Of a stretch of DNA of 42,714 nucleotides, positions 8,300 through 16,756 are shown in pieces; the first letter of the stretch is position 1; each line of letters begins with the position of its first letter. The stretch spans positions 1-42,714 of the forward strand of contig NZ_JAAGLN010000037.1 of assembly GCF_010548145.1 (NCBI RefSeq), written 5' to 3'. Origin of the DNA: Streptomyces sp. SID10853 (GTDB lineage: Bacteria; Actinomycetota; Actinomycetes; Streptomycetales; Streptomycetaceae). The notes under the pieces were generated by a model. It saw only the letters and a program-made list of their open reading frames with translations, was not told the DNA's origin and searched no databases. Made by a program: the position numbers and the translations under genes.

Positions 8300-8324
8300 G
8301 ACGAGTCCCAGTGAGGCGAGAGAA

Positions 8325-9227
8325 GTGACCAAGGCCAGTGCAGCCATCGTCGGTTCCGGGAACATCGGCACCGATCTGATGTACAAGTTGCTCCGCTCGG
8401 AAGCGATCGAGCCCCGCTGGATGATCGGGGTCGACCCGGACAGCCCCGGGCTGAAGCGCGCAGCCGACCACGGTCTGACGACCGGATCGGCCGGGGTGGA
8501 CCCGCTGCTGTCGCAGGACGAACTCCCCGACATCGTCTTCGAGGCGACCTCCGCCCATGTGCACCGGGTCAACGCCCCGCGCTACGCCGAACTGGGCATC
8601 CAGGCCGTCGACCTGACACCGGCGGCCCTGGGCCCCGCGGTCGTACCGGCCGTGAACCAGGGCGAGCACCTGGACGCCCCGAACGTCAGCCTCATCACCT
8701 GCGGAGGGCAGGCGACCATCCCCGTCGTCCACGCCGTCTCCCGGGTGACCGACGTGGCGTACGCCGAGATCGTGGCCTCCGTCGCCTCACCGTCGGCGGG
8801 GCCGGGCACCCGGCAGAACATCGACGAGTTCACCCATGCCACCAGCCGGGGCATCGAGCGGATCGGCGGCGCCCGCAAGGGCAAGGCCATCATCATCCTC
8901 AACCCGGCCGAGCCGCCCATGCTCATGCGGGACACCGTGTTCTGCTCGCTCCCCGACGACGCCGACCGCACGGCCGTCGCCACCTCCATCCACCGGATGG
9001 TCGCCGACGTCGCCGCGTACGTACCCGGCTACCGGCTGCGCGCCGAGCCGCAGTTCGACGACGCGGGACCCGGCAGCGGCGGGCTCGCCCGGGTGGCGGT
9101 CTTCCTGGAGGTGGAGGGCGCGGGTGACTTCCTGCCGCCCTACTCGGGGAACCTCGACATCATGACCGCCGCGGCCACCAGGGTCGGCGAGGGCTTCGCC
9201 CGGGGGATCACCGCCGCCCGTGCCTGA
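8325..9227 (+). CDS. hsaG: Acylating aldehyde dehydrogenase HsaG (propanal/acetaldehyde dehydrogenase)
   Basis: 300 residues. The N-terminal [18 protein letters not shown] is the NAD/CoA-binding Rossmann motif; Cys126 in [11 protein letters not shown] is the catalytic thiol; [14 protein letters not shown] and NLDIMTAAA are family blocks. BphJ/HsaG enzymes convert the aldehyde passed through a channel from the aldolase to acyl-CoA with NAD+. Start GTG 8325 is chosen because it gives the normal length and has GAGGCGAGAGA ahead; an open frame extends far upstream but overlaps hsaE. It precedes hsaF, its physical partner in the family. Confidence 0.93.
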   Translation: MTKASAAIVGSGNIGTDLMYKLLRSEAIEPRWMIGVDPDSPGLKRAADHGLTTGSAGVDPLLSQDELPDIVFEATSAHVHRVNAPRYAELGIQAVDLTPAALGPAVVPAVNQGEHLDAPNVSLITCGGQATIPVVHAVSRVTDVAYAEIVASVASPSAGPGTRQNIDEFTHATSRGIERIGGARKGKAIIILNPAEPPMLMRDTVFCSLPDDADRTAVATSIHRMVADVAAYVPGYRLRAEPQFDDAGPGSGGLARVAVFLEVEGAGDFLPPYSGNLDIMTAAATRVGEGFARGITAARA

Positions 9228-9303
9228 CCGTGCCACATCCCGGCAGGCCGGCCCCCACACGCGTCCCCACCCGCCCGCATTCCTCCGAGGGAGACACCTG
9301 CAC

Positions 9304-10428
9304 ATGCCCTACAGCGCAGACCTGGACATCCGGGTCACCGACTCCTCGCTGCGGGACGGCTCGCACGCGAAGCAGCACCAGTTCACCGTCGAGCACGTCC
9401 GCTCCATCGTGGCCGCCCTGGACGACGCCGGAGTGCCCGTCATCGAGGTCACCCACGGCGACGGACTCGGCGGCTCGTCCTTCAACTACGGCTTCAGCCA
9501 CACCCCCGAGCAGGAACTGATCAAAGCCGCGGTGGAGACCGCCACCCGGGCCAGGATCGCCTTTCTGATGCTGCCGGGGCTCGGCGTACGGGACGACATC
9601 CGGCGCGCGGCCGACAACGGCGCCGCCATCTGCCGTATCGCGACCCACTGCACCGAGGCGGACATCTCCGTCCAGCACTTCGGACTGGCCCGCGAACTCG
9701 GCCTGGAGACCGTGGGTTTCCTGATGATGTCGCACAGCAGCCCGCCCGAGGCCCTGGCGGCCCAGGCCCGCATCATGGCCGACGCCGGCTGCCAGTGCGT
9801 GTACATCGTGGACTCGGCGGGTGCGCTCATCATGGAGCAGACCAGCGACCGCGTCGCGGCCCTCGTCGCCGAACTCGGCGACGACGCGCAAGTGGGGTTC
9901 CACGGCCACGAGAACCTCGGCCTCGGTGTCGCCAACTCCGTGCTCGCCGTACGGGCCGGGGCCCTCCAGATCGACGGCTCGACCCGGCGCTTCGGGGCCG
10001 GAGCGGGCAACACCCCCGTCGAGGGCTTCGCCGCGGTGACGGAGAAGCTCGGCATCCGTACCGGCATCGACACGCTGAAGATCATCGACGCGGCGGAGGA
10101 CGTGGTCCGCCCGGTGATGGACGGCGAGTGCCTGCTCGACCGCCTCTCGCTGACCATGGGCTACGCCGGTGTGTACTCCAGCTTCCTCAAGCACGCGGAC
10201 CGGCAGGCCCGGCGCTACGGGGTGTCCGGCGCGGAGATCCTCATCGAGGCCGGACGGCGGGACCTGGTGGGCGGCCAGGAGGACCAGCTGATCGAGATCG
10301 CCGTCGGCCTGGCGGCGAAGAACGAACCGAAGAACGAACCGAAGAACGAACCGCAGAACGAACCGAAGAACGAACCGAAGAACGAACCGCAGAACGAACC
10401 GAAGAACGAGGCCGCCGTCGGCGCCTGA
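9304..10428 (+). CDS. hsaF: 4-Hydroxy-2-oxovalerate/oxohexanoate aldolase HsaF with repetitive C-terminal tail
   Basis: 374 residues. [16 protein letters not shown] is the RDG-containing metal-binding start of the DmpG/BphI/HsaF TIM barrel; [11 protein letters not shown] supplies metal-binding histidines; the C-terminal communication domain ends near residue 335. The enzyme splits 4-hydroxy-2-oxo acids into pyruvate and an aldehyde handed to HsaG. Family members are about 340-350 residues; this one carries an extra tail of K/Q-N-E-P repeats (residues 339-369) encoded by a 12-bp tandem array. GAGGGAG stands before the ATG. The tail is highly charged and likely disordered; its role is unknown and it is probably variable between strains. 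Confidence 0.93.
   Translation: MPYSADLDIRVTDSSLRDGSHAKQHQFTVEHVRSIVAALDDAGVPVIEVTHGDGLGGSSFNYGFSHTPEQELIKAAVETATRARIAFLMLPGLGVRDDIRRAADNGAAICRIATHCTEADISVQHFGLARELGLETVGFLMMSHSSPPEALAAQARIMADAGCQCVYIVDSAGALIMEQTSDRVAALVAELGDDAQVGFHGHENLGLGVANSVLAVRAGALQIDGSTRRFGAGAGNTPVEGFAAVTEKLGIRTGIDTLKIIDAAEDVVRPVMDGECLLDRLSLTMGYAGVYSSFLKHADRQARRYGVSGAEILIEAGRRDLVGGQEDQLIEIAVGLAAKNEPKNEPKNEPQNEPKNEPKNEPQNEPKNEAAVGA
10318..10410 (+). repeat. 12-bp tandem repeat in the 3' end of hsaF
   Basis: Seven full units of (A/C)AGAACGAACCG plus nine bases of an eighth. The order of first codons is K-K-K-Q-K-K-Q-K, so units two to four and five to seven form a 36-bp higher-order duplication (10330-10365 and 10366-10401). 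In frame with hsaF throughout, so copy changes stay in frame. Confidence 0.97.
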
Positions 10429-10476
10429 GAAGCCCTGCCCCGCAGTGGCGCGGCGCAGCAGACGAAAGAGGAAGAG

Positions 10477-11661
10477 ATGGCGGACACCGTACTCGACAAG
10501 ATCGTGGCCAGGGCCGATGAACTCCGCGAACTGGGCCCGGACAACGAGGCCAAGGGCAGCCTCACCGACCGGACGGCCGCGCTGCTCCGTGAAGCGGGAA
10601 CCATGCGGATGCTCCAGCCGAAGACACACGGAGGCATGGAGGCGCACCCGAGAGAGTTCGCCGAGACCGTGATGGGCATCGCGGCGCTGGACGGTGCCAC
10701 CGGCTGGGTCAGCGGTGTGGTGGGCGTGCACCCCTGGGAGATGGCCTTCGCCGATCCGAAGGTCCAGGAAGAGGTCTGGGGCGAAGACCAGGACACCTGG
10801 ATCGCCTCGCCCTATGCCCCGATGGGCCTGGCCAGGCCGGTCGACGGCGGCTATCTCTTCAGCGGGCACTGGCAGTTCTCGTCCGGTACGGACCACTGCC
10901 GGTGGATCTTTCTGGGCGGCTTCCTGGCGGACGCCGACGGCGAACGCGTGTCGCCCCCTCAGTCCCTGCACCTGATCCTGCCCCGCTCGGACTACCGGAT
11001 CGTCGACGACTCGTGGGACGTCGTCGGGCTGCGCGGCACAGGCAGCAAGGACATCGTCGTCACCGATGCCTTCGTCCCCGAGCACCGCGTCATCCCGTAC
11101 AACAAGGTGGTCGACGGCACCGCAGCCCGTGAGGCCGGCCTCACCAACCCCGCCTACCGGCTGCCGTTCTCCTGCGCCTTCCCGCTGGGCATCACATCGG
11201 CGGTCATCGGCATCACCGAGGGCGCGCTCGCGCACCATGTGGACTACCAGCGTCACCGGACCACGGTGGCCGGCACCAGGATCAAGGACGACCCGCACGC
11301 CCTGTACGCGCTCAGCGAGGCCGCGGCGGAGATCGCCGCCGCCCGTGCGGCCCTGCTCGACAACCTCTCCCGGATGTACGACATCGTCGCGTCCGGCCGT
11401 GAAGTGACCTTCGGGCAGCGGGCGGTGGGCCGGCGCACCCAGGTCCAGGCCGCCTGGCGCGCGGTCCGCGCGATGGACGAGATCGTCGCGCGCTCCGGCG
11501 GCAACGCCATGCGGATGGACAACCCGGTGCAGCGCTTCTGGCGCGACGCGCACACCGGCCTCGCCCACGCCATCCACGTACCCGGCTCGGTGTTCCACGC
11601 CTCGGCACTCACCGACCTCGGGATCGAACCTCCGCAGGGGCCGATGCGCTCGATGATCTGA
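10477..11661 (+). CDS. HsaA-like flavin-dependent monooxygenase (paralogue)
   Basis: 394 residues of the acyl-CoA-dehydrogenase-fold, FMNH2-dependent hydroxylase group to which HsaA belongs. Shared blocks include GATGWVSGVVGVHPWEM, EEVWGEDQDTW, SGHWQFSSGTDHCRW, VVGLRGTGSKDIVV and FWRDAHTGLAHAIH. HsaA hydroxylates 3-HSA to the catechol 3,4-DHSA using flavin from HsaB. A second, more HsaA-like gene lies at 20174-21343; this copy differs in the N-terminus (LQPKTHGGMEAHPREF) and the C-terminus. It sits directly before hsaC, the place expected for the hydroxylase that makes its substrate. It may take a differently substituted ring, or be the main enzyme here. GAAAGAGGAAGAG precedes the ATG. No HsaB-type reductase is encoded in the window. 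Confidence 0.8.
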   Translation: MADTVLDKIVARADELRELGPDNEAKGSLTDRTAALLREAGTMRMLQPKTHGGMEAHPREFAETVMGIAALDGATGWVSGVVGVHPWEMAFADPKVQEEVWGEDQDTWIASPYAPMGLARPVDGGYLFSGHWQFSSGTDHCRWIFLGGFLADADGERVSPPQSLHLILPRSDYRIVDDSWDVVGLRGTGSKDIVVTDAFVPEHRVIPYNKVVDGTAAREAGLTNPAYRLPFSCAFPLGITSAVIGITEGALAHHVDYQRHRTTVAGTRIKDDPHALYALSEAAAEIAAARAALLDNLSRMYDIVASGREVTFGQRAVGRRTQVQAAWRAVRAMDEIVARSGGNAMRMDNPVQRFWRDAHTGLAHAIHVPGSVFHASALTDLGIEPPQGPMRSMI

Positions 11662-11741
11662 GCCCATGCCGTACCGCACCGTATCCCCGACCGAGCCGGG
11701 CCGACCGGACCCGGCCAGATCTGACGATGGAGCTGAGACAG

Positions 11742-12662
11742 ATGGCGGATGTCCTCGCACTGGGATATCTCACGGTCCGTACCCCACACCTCGACCGCTG
11801 GCGTGAACTCGCCGTCGAGGCACTCGGGTTCGCCCAGGGGGCCGGGCCCGTCCCCGAGGCGCTGTATCTGCGCATGGACGAGCGCAGGGCGCGGCTGACC
11901 CTGCTGCCGGGGGACACCGACCGGGTGGACGCGGTGGGCTGGGAGGTGCGCGACCAGTTCGCGCTCGCGCGTGTCCGGCAGGCCGTCGAGAAGTCCGGTA
12001 CTGCGGTCCGTGAGCTCTCTGCCGATGAGGCGGCGGAACGCGGAGTGGAGGAGGCGATCGCCTTCAGCGATCCGGGCGGCACCCCGCTCGAAGTCTTCTT
12101 CGCCCCGATCCTCGACCACAGTCCGCTGCTCACCGGCGCCGGCCAGCGGTTCGTCACCGCCGGAGCAGGTATGGGACATGTGGTGCTGCCCACGACCCGG
12201 ATGGAGGAGACGGTCGCCTTCTACACCGAGGTGCTGGGTTTCCTGCCGCGGGGTGCGATGCGGCTCGGCGGCGCCGGCGCGGCGGGGCCGGCGCGCCGGG
12301 TGCGCTTCATGGGGGTCAACGAGCGCCACCACAGCCTCGCGGTGGTGCCCGCGCCGCACGGTGAGGCGCCCGGCATGGTGCATCTGATGGTCGAGGTGGA
12401 CAGCCTGGACGCCGTGGGGATCGCGCTCGACCGGGTGCACCAGCACGGCTTCTCGCTGTCCTCGACACTCGGCCGGCACACCAACGACAAGATGGTGTCC
12501 TTCTACGTACGGGCGCCGGGTGGCTGGGACATCGAGTACGGCACCGACGGCCTGCTCGTCGACGAGGCGCACTACACGGCCGAGGAGATCACCGCCGACA
12601 GCTACTGGGGCCACGACTGGTCGGGCACCGAGCCGCTCGCGGCCTTCGCGCCGCGGCCCTGA
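11742..12662 (+). CDS. hsaC: Extradiol dioxygenase HsaC (3,4-DHSA dioxygenase)
   Basis: 306 residues, two vicinal-oxygen-chelate repeats as in BphC/HsaC. The Fe(II) ligands are His146 (GMGHVVL), His214 (MVHLMVEV) and Glu265 (GGWDIEYG), spaced as in characterised members. The enzyme cleaves 3,4-DHSA at the meta position to 4,9-DSHA, the HsaD substrate. An upstream ATG at 11727 would add five residues but lacks a ribosome site; GGAG at 11729-11732 fits 11742. Last gene of the hsaE-G-F-monooxygenase-hsaC operon; repeats and a strong terminator follow. Confidence 0.93.
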   Translation: MADVLALGYLTVRTPHLDRWRELAVEALGFAQGAGPVPEALYLRMDERRARLTLLPGDTDRVDAVGWEVRDQFALARVRQAVEKSGTAVRELSADEAAERGVEEAIAFSDPGGTPLEVFFAPILDHSPLLTGAGQRFVTAGAGMGHVVLPTTRMEETVAFYTEVLGFLPRGAMRLGGAGAAGPARRVRFMGVNERHHSLAVVPAPHGEAPGMVHLMVEVDSLDAVGIALDRVHQHGFSLSSTLGRHTNDKMVSFYVRAPGGWDIEYGTDGLLVDEAHYTAEEITADSYWGHDWSGTEPLAAFAPRP

Positions 12663-12668
12663 GCAACC

Positions 12669-12740
12669 GGGCCCACCACGACTCGGGCCGCTGGGCCCAC
12701 CACGACTCGGGCCGCTGGGCCCACCACTGTTCGAGTCGCT
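12669..12740 (+). repeat. Three 24-bp direct repeats after hsaC
   Basis: Units at 12669-12692 and 12693-12716 are identical (GGGCCCACCACGACTCGGGC then CGCT); the third, 12717-12740, is diverged in its second half, and a further degenerate unit may follow from 12741. Non-coding, between the convergent genes hsaC and kstD2. Confidence 0.85.
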
Positions 12741-12771
12741 GGACCCGCCACGACCCGGGCCCCCGGGCCCG

Positions 12772-12812
12772 CCCCTACGAGGCCGGTGCGATCACGCCCG
12801 GCCTCGTAGGGG
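12772..12812. terminator. Bidirectional hairpin between hsaC and the second kstD
   Basis: Perfect 15-base inverted repeat: 12772-12786 and 12798-12812, loop of 11 bases. Placed between two convergent genes, so it can serve both strands. Confidence 0.85.
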
Positions 12813-12859
12813 TGCGTCCGGCCGCCCCGCAGCGCTGGGCGGCCGGACGGAGCGTACGG

Positions 12860-14410
12860 TCACACGCCGCCGGACAGATGCCGCACCGCGAGGGCGGCGA
12901 AGGTCATCGCGGTGCCGAGCGGGATGCCGGGGCCCGGGTACACGCTGCCGCTGAGCGAGGCGGCGGTGTTGCCCGCCGCGTACAGACCCTCGATCGCCGA
13001 ACCGTCCGCCCGCAGCACCCGGGCGTCCGTATCGGTGCGCAGCCCGCCCTTGGTCCCCAGGTCACCGAGGACGATCCGGGCGGCGTAGTAGGGCGGCCGG
13101 TCCAGCGGCCGCAGGCACGGGTTGGGCACGCCGTCCGGAGCGGGACCGGCGAAGAACAGGTCGTAGGGGTCCTCGCCGCGGTGGAACGCCTGGTCGGTGC
13201 CGGACCGTGCACTGGCGTTGAACTCCTCCACGGTCCGCCCCAGCGCGGCGGCCGGGACGCCGATACGGTGCGCCAGCTCGTCGACCGTGTCGGCCCTGAC
13301 CCACACCCCGGACTCCAGACAGGCGCCCGGATCGAGACCGGGGACGGCGATCGCGGGCAGCGCCCCCTCCTCACGGGAGTCGAAGACGAAGTGGGCCGGG
13401 ATGCGGCCGGCCGGATCGGCGGCCATGGCGCGGCCCATCCGGTCGTAGGGCAGCGACTCGTTGGCGAACCGCACTCCCGACGCATCCGTGAACAGCCCGC
13501 CGTGCAGACCCAGGACGAACGACACCGCGCCGTCCGGGCCCTCGGCGGCGGGGCAGAACCACCCCTCGTCCATCAGGGCGGTCGCGGCCCCGGCGGCGAC
13601 CGCCGCCCGGATGGGAGCGCCGGTGTTGCTGCCGCCGGGCGCCATGCTCCAGGAAGCGTCACCCGGTACGCCTTCCTCGGTGCGCATCGCCGCGTCGCGT
13701 TCGAAGCCGCCCGCCGCCAGCAGGACCCCGCGACGGGCCCGGAGAGTGACCGTCCGGCCTTCGCTCTCCGCGCGCACACCGACGACCCGGCCGTCCTCCA
13801 CGACCAGGCTCCGCAGCGAGGTACGGGTCCTGAGCGTGGCCCGGCCGGTGCCGGTCAGGGCCAGCAGCAGCCGGCCGATCAGGGCGCGGCCCGCTGTCAG
13901 CGGCGTACCGGGCTGGCCCAGGCCCGCCCGGTCCCGGTCGACGGCCGGCCGTACCAGCGGGAGCAGCTCACCCAGGGCTTCCGCGGGCAGGTCCACAGGG
14001 ACGATGGAACGCCCCCGGTCCAGCCGGCCCGGCGCCGCGAAGTAGTCCGGGAACGCCTGCCAGGCGAAAGCGATGTCCGGGTTCTGCTCCAGGAGGTCGA
14101 CGACGGCCGGAGCGTATGCGACGAAGGCGTCCTGCCGGTCGGCCGTCTCCTCACCGAGCAGCGCCCGCAGGTAGGCACGGGCCAGCTCCGTGGAGTCGCC
14201 CGCCCCGGCCCTGGACTGCACACGGCTGCCGGGAAGCCAGCAGGCCGCGCCCGAGTAGGCGGAGGTGCCGCCGAACAGCGCGGTGCGTTCGATCACCGTC
14301 GTATCGAGCCCTCGGGCCGCGGCCGCGTACGCGCCGGTGAGCGCTCCCGCACCGGACCCCACCACCAGTACGTCGCACTCCGTCTCCAGGTCCTGCGGGG
14401 TTCCGCTCAC
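12860..14410 (-). CDS. Second KstD-type 3-ketosteroid dehydrogenase
   Basis: 516 residues. FAD motif VVGSGAGALTGAYAAAARG (about 16-34); GLYAAGNTAASLSG near the C-terminus; Tyr491 and Gly495 in VYPGPGIPLG match the catalytic Tyr487/Gly491 pair of Rhodococcus KstD1; Tyr123 in FPDYFAAPG fits the Tyr119 position and the NESLPY tyrosine is present. It keeps the canonical YPGPG that the 4522-6228 copy lacks. Rhodococci carry several KstDs with different preference (for example 5-alpha-saturated or 9-hydroxylated substrates), so this may widen the substrate range. GTG start with GGAGGAGGAG upstream. It is divergent from the TetR genes, with a motif II site between. Confidence 0.88.
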   Translation of the reverse strand: MSGTPQDLETECDVLVVGSGAGALTGAYAAAARGLDTTVIERTALFGGTSAYSGAACWLPGSRVQSRAGAGDSTELARAYLRALLGEETADRQDAFVAYAPAVVDLLEQNPDIAFAWQAFPDYFAAPGRLDRGRSIVPVDLPAEALGELLPLVRPAVDRDRAGLGQPGTPLTAGRALIGRLLLALTGTGRATLRTRTSLRSLVVEDGRVVGVRAESEGRTVTLRARRGVLLAAGGFERDAAMRTEEGVPGDASWSMAPGGSNTGAPIRAAVAAGAATALMDEGWFCPAAEGPDGAVSFVLGLHGGLFTDASGVRFANESLPYDRMGRAMAADPAGRIPAHFVFDSREEGALPAIAVPGLDPGACLESGVWVRADTVDELAHRIGVPAAALGRTVEEFNASARSGTDQAFHRGEDPYDLFFAGPAPDGVPNPCLRPLDRPPYYAARIVLGDLGTKGGLRTDTDARVLRADGSAIEGLYAAGNTAASLSGSVYPGPGIPLGTAMTFAALAVRHLSGGV

Positions 14411-14537
14411 CGCTCCTCCTCCATGAGTGCCTGCTCTCCGGGTGTGCCTGTTCGCCGCGCGCCGGAGTGGTCCGGCGGGGGGACGGATTCCTGCCTGGAC
14501 GAATCAACCGCAGAACGGGCCACCGGCCCGCCCGCTG

Positions 14538-14552
14538 TCCCACTCACCGGAA
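14538..14552 (+). promoter_or_regulatory. Motif II site between kstD2 and the TetR genes
   Basis: TCCCACTCACCGGAA in the 264-base divergent intergenic region 14411-14674. It could control both directions, including autoregulation of the TetR pair. Confidence 0.6.
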
Positions 14553-14674
14553 GGAAACCCGCACAGCGGGCCGATCTGGTGTCGGCTGGGGGCAGCCGGT
14601 GTTGCGGGCGGCGATGTCCGCGCACCGACCCAGACCTGGTCCATCACGCTGAAAGCCGACGAACGGGGAAGCCG

Positions 14675-15301
14675 GTGCCCAGAGTTGCCGAGAACCGGCC
14701 GGCCGCGGAGCCCAGCTCGCCGGGCCAGCAGGCCCGGCGGCTGCGGCTGCTGGAGGCCGCCGCCCACCTCGCCTCCCTCCACGGGCTCGACCGCGTGCAG
14801 ATGCACGAGGTGGCCAAGCAGGCGGGCGTCGCGATCGGGACCCTGTACCGCTACTTCCCGTCCAAGACACATCTGTTCGTCGGCGTACTGGCCGACGAGA
14901 TCGACCGTCTCGGCGACACCTTCGGCCGACGCCGGCCGACCCCGGGGCTGCCGCCCTGCGATGCCGCGTTCGCCGTACTCCAGCAGGCCAGCAGAGCACT
15001 GCTGCGCCGCCCGGCGCTGGCGACCGCCATGCTCACGTCCGCCAACAACGCGGAGGTGGCCAAGGTGCCCGAAGCCGCGGCCACCGACGGCGGCATCCGC
15101 ACCGTCCTCCTGGACGTCATCGGCCTCGAACACCCCACGCCCGGGGACCAGGCGCGGCTGCGGCTGCTGCTCCAACTCTGGTACGGGGTACTCCAGTCGG
15201 GGCTCCAGGGGCGGATCTCGATGCCCGAGGTGGAGTCCGACCTGCGGCTCGGCTGCCGGATGCTGCTGACCGGTCTTTCGCATCCGCCGCCCGCGCGGTG
15301 A
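14675..15301 (+). CDS. TetR-family regulator, KstR-like (copy 1)
   Basis: 208 residues. The N-terminal HTH (VQMHEVAKQAGVAIGTLYRY then FPSK, about residues 43-67) closely resembles mycobacterial KstR, the repressor of cholesterol catabolism, including the VQMxxVA and GTLYRYFPSK blocks. The C-terminal ligand domain has the LLQLWYGVLQSGLQGRISMP region. KstR is released by a steroid CoA thioester; the ligand here is unknown. GTG 14675 is chosen for GGGGA upstream and because the neighbour starts the same way (VPRVA). A hairpin separates it from a close paralogue. Motif II lies 123 bases before the start. Confidence 0.9.
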   Translation: MPRVAENRPAAEPSSPGQQARRLRLLEAAAHLASLHGLDRVQMHEVAKQAGVAIGTLYRYFPSKTHLFVGVLADEIDRLGDTFGRRRPTPGLPPCDAAFAVLQQASRALLRRPALATAMLTSANNAEVAKVPEAAATDGGIRTVLLDVIGLEHPTPGDQARLRLLLQLWYGVLQSGLQGRISMPEVESDLRLGCRMLLTGLSHPPPAR

Positions 15302-15304
15302 GCG

Positions 15305-15327
15305 CTCCGCCCGGGAGCCGGGCGGAG
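15305..15327 (+). terminator. Hairpin between the two TetR genes
   Basis: Perfect 10-base stem, 15305-15314 with 15318-15327, three-base loop, directly after the first TetR stop codon. Confidence 0.7.
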
Positions 15328-15397
15328 AGGCAGGTGGGCCCGGTGCGGCCCGGCTGGGTATCCTCGGCCGGTCGGACCATGACACGGTGGAGGAATG

Positions 15398-16027
15398 GTG
15401 CCCAGAGTCGCAGCGGGCAGAGCCGCGGTCGAACCGAGCTCGGTCGAGCAGCGGGCCCGCCATGTCCGGATCCTGGAGGCCGCCGAAGAGCTCGCCACGG
15501 AGAAGGACCTCGACCGCGTCCAGATGCACGAGGTGGCCAAGCGGGCCGGGGTCGCGATCGGGACCCTCTACCGCTACTTCCCGTCCAAGATCCATCTGTT
15601 CGTGGGTGTGATGGCGGACCAGGTCGACCGGATGAGCGAAGGCATCGCCAGGCGTCCCCCCAGCACGGCGGACGCCGCTGAACGGGTCTTCGGGGTGCTC
15701 GTCCGCGCCAACCGGTCGCTGCTGAGCAAGCCGGCCCTGGCGAAGGCCATGATCCAGTCGTCGAACGCGGCCAACGCAGCCGTCGTGACCGATGTCGCCC
15801 GGATCGACTCCACCTTCCGCACGGTGCTGCTCGCCGCGGCCGGGGTCGACAGGCCGACCACCGACGATCTCGCCGTCGTCCGGCTGCTGCTCCAGGTCTG
15901 GTTCGGCATCCTGCAGTCCAGCCTCAACGGCCGTATCTCCATGCCGGACGCCGAGGCCGATCTCCGCCTCGCCTGCACCCTGCTGCTCCGGGGCATGTCG
16001 CTCGGAGACGACGACGCCACAGGCTGA
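15398..16027 (+). CDS. TetR-family regulator, KstR-like (copy 2)
   Basis: 209 residues, clearly a tandem duplicate of the preceding gene. The HTH VQMHEVAKRAGVAIGTLYRY-FPSK differs by one residue from copy 1, and the C-terminal VWFGILQSSLNGRISMP is conserved; the middle of the ligand domain is much more diverged. The near-identical recognition helices predict the same DNA target with different ligands. GTG 15398 has GGAGG four bases upstream and gives the same VPRVA start as copy 1; ATG 15395 is the alternative, with too short a spacing. The promoter gap to copy 1 is only 96 bases and contains a hairpin. Confidence 0.9.
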   Translation: MPRVAAGRAAVEPSSVEQRARHVRILEAAEELATEKDLDRVQMHEVAKRAGVAIGTLYRYFPSKIHLFVGVMADQVDRMSEGIARRPPSTADAAERVFGVLVRANRSLLSKPALAKAMIQSSNAANAAVVTDVARIDSTFRTVLLAAAGVDRPTTDDLAVVRLLLQVWFGILQSSLNGRISMPDAEADLRLACTLLLRGMSLGDDDATG

Positions 16028-16030
16028 TCC

Positions 16031-16140
16031 ACGGGCGGGGGCCGGGCGGTGCGGGCGTGCGGGCAGTGCGGGCGGGTGGTGCGCGCGGGCGGGTGGTGCG
16101 CGCGGGCGGGCAGTGCGGGCGGGTGGTGCGCGCGGGTGGT
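16031..16140 (+). repeat. GC-rich repeats after the second TetR gene
   Basis: Interspersed copies of GGGCGGGTGGTGCGCGC and GGGCAGTGCGGGCGGGTGGT over about 110 bases; G-rich on the plus strand. Non-coding, between convergent genes. Confidence 0.8.
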
Positions 16141-16152
16141 TACGTTCGAGTG

Positions 16153-16187
16153 GTGACGGATCCGCCGGATTCTGTCGGCTCCGTCAC
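16153..16187. terminator. Hairpin between convergent TetR and SnoaL-like genes
   Basis: GTGACGGA (16153-16160) pairs with TCCGTCAC (16180-16187). The right arm overlaps the stop codon of the minus-strand gene. Confidence 0.5.
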
Positions 16188-16672
16188 GTCCCGGAGCCGA
16201 AGCCCGACGCGAGCAGCCGGGGTGACTCCGGGCGCCCGTCCAGTACCCGATTGGTCCGGTACGTCACCTGCCACCCGTCCTGACTCCGGCGCAGCCGCCA
16301 GTGGTTGGCGGTGGCCCGGCGTACCGTGAAGCCGCTCGCGTCGTGTACGACCATCAGCGAATGGCAGACCGCCACCGCCTCGTCGCCCGTCACCGTCACA
16401 CGGGGCGGTCCCACGACATGCGCGCAGCCCCCGGAGACCCACTGTCCGTGCCGGTCGGAGCCGACCATCGCGGCGATCTCGGCGCGGCCCGTCATCAGCA
16501 GCTCATCGACGTCGTACACACCGTCCGGCTCCCAGAGGGCGGCGACGGCTTCGGCGTCCGCGCTGTCGACCAGCGGCCCGTACGAAGCGATCAGCCGGGC
16601 GATCTCCCGTTCGTCCTCCAGCAGGGCGAGGCGTGCCTCCAGGGCGGCGATGCGCCGCGCGGTGTCGTCCAT
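16184..16672 (-). CDS. SnoaL-like / NTF2-fold protein
   Basis: 162 residues of the SnoaL_4 / nuclear transport factor 2 family. After a charged helix (ARRIAALEARLALLEDEREI) come ARLIASYGPLVDSADAEAV, WEPDGVYDVDELLMTGRAEI and NHWRLRRSQDGWQV, the usual cone-shaped fold blocks. Ketosteroid isomerase, scytalone dehydratase and polyketide cyclases share this fold. A steroid isomerase or dehydratase role is possible because it is the last gene of the kshA operon, but no catalytic residues are certain. ATG 16672 is preferred over the longer frame because AGGAG lies seven bases upstream. Confidence 0.75.
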   Translation of the reverse strand: MDDTARRIAALEARLALLEDEREIARLIASYGPLVDSADAEAVAALWEPDGVYDVDELLMTGRAEIAAMVGSDRHGQWVSGGCAHVVGPPRVTVTGDEAVAVCHSLMVVHDASGFTVRRATANHWRLRRSQDGWQVTYRTNRVLDGRPESPRLLASGFGSGT

Positions 16673-16756
16673 GTCTGTCTCCTGCTCCTGGCGTGGGTCG
16701 GCTCTCACCGTCGGTCGGCTGTCAGCAATCGGCAATCAGCGGTCTGCGGCCGGCGG

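Noticed and set aside
10318..10410. Possible CRISPR-like array
   Set aside because: Units are 12 bp, contiguous and in frame with hsaF; there are no spacers or cas genes.
9208..11760. 850-codon minus-strand frame across hsaF and the monooxygenase
   Set aside because: Low-complexity shadow of well-supported plus-strand genes; no family features.
14401..14414. TTCCGCTCACCGCT as another motif II site
   Set aside because: It overlaps the kstD2 start codon and the right arm does not match, so it is probably chance.
12812..15301. Very long plus-strand open frame (829 codons) covering kstD2
   Set aside because: It is the antisense shadow of the minus-strand KstD gene; only the last part is the TetR gene, which has its own GTG and ribosome site.
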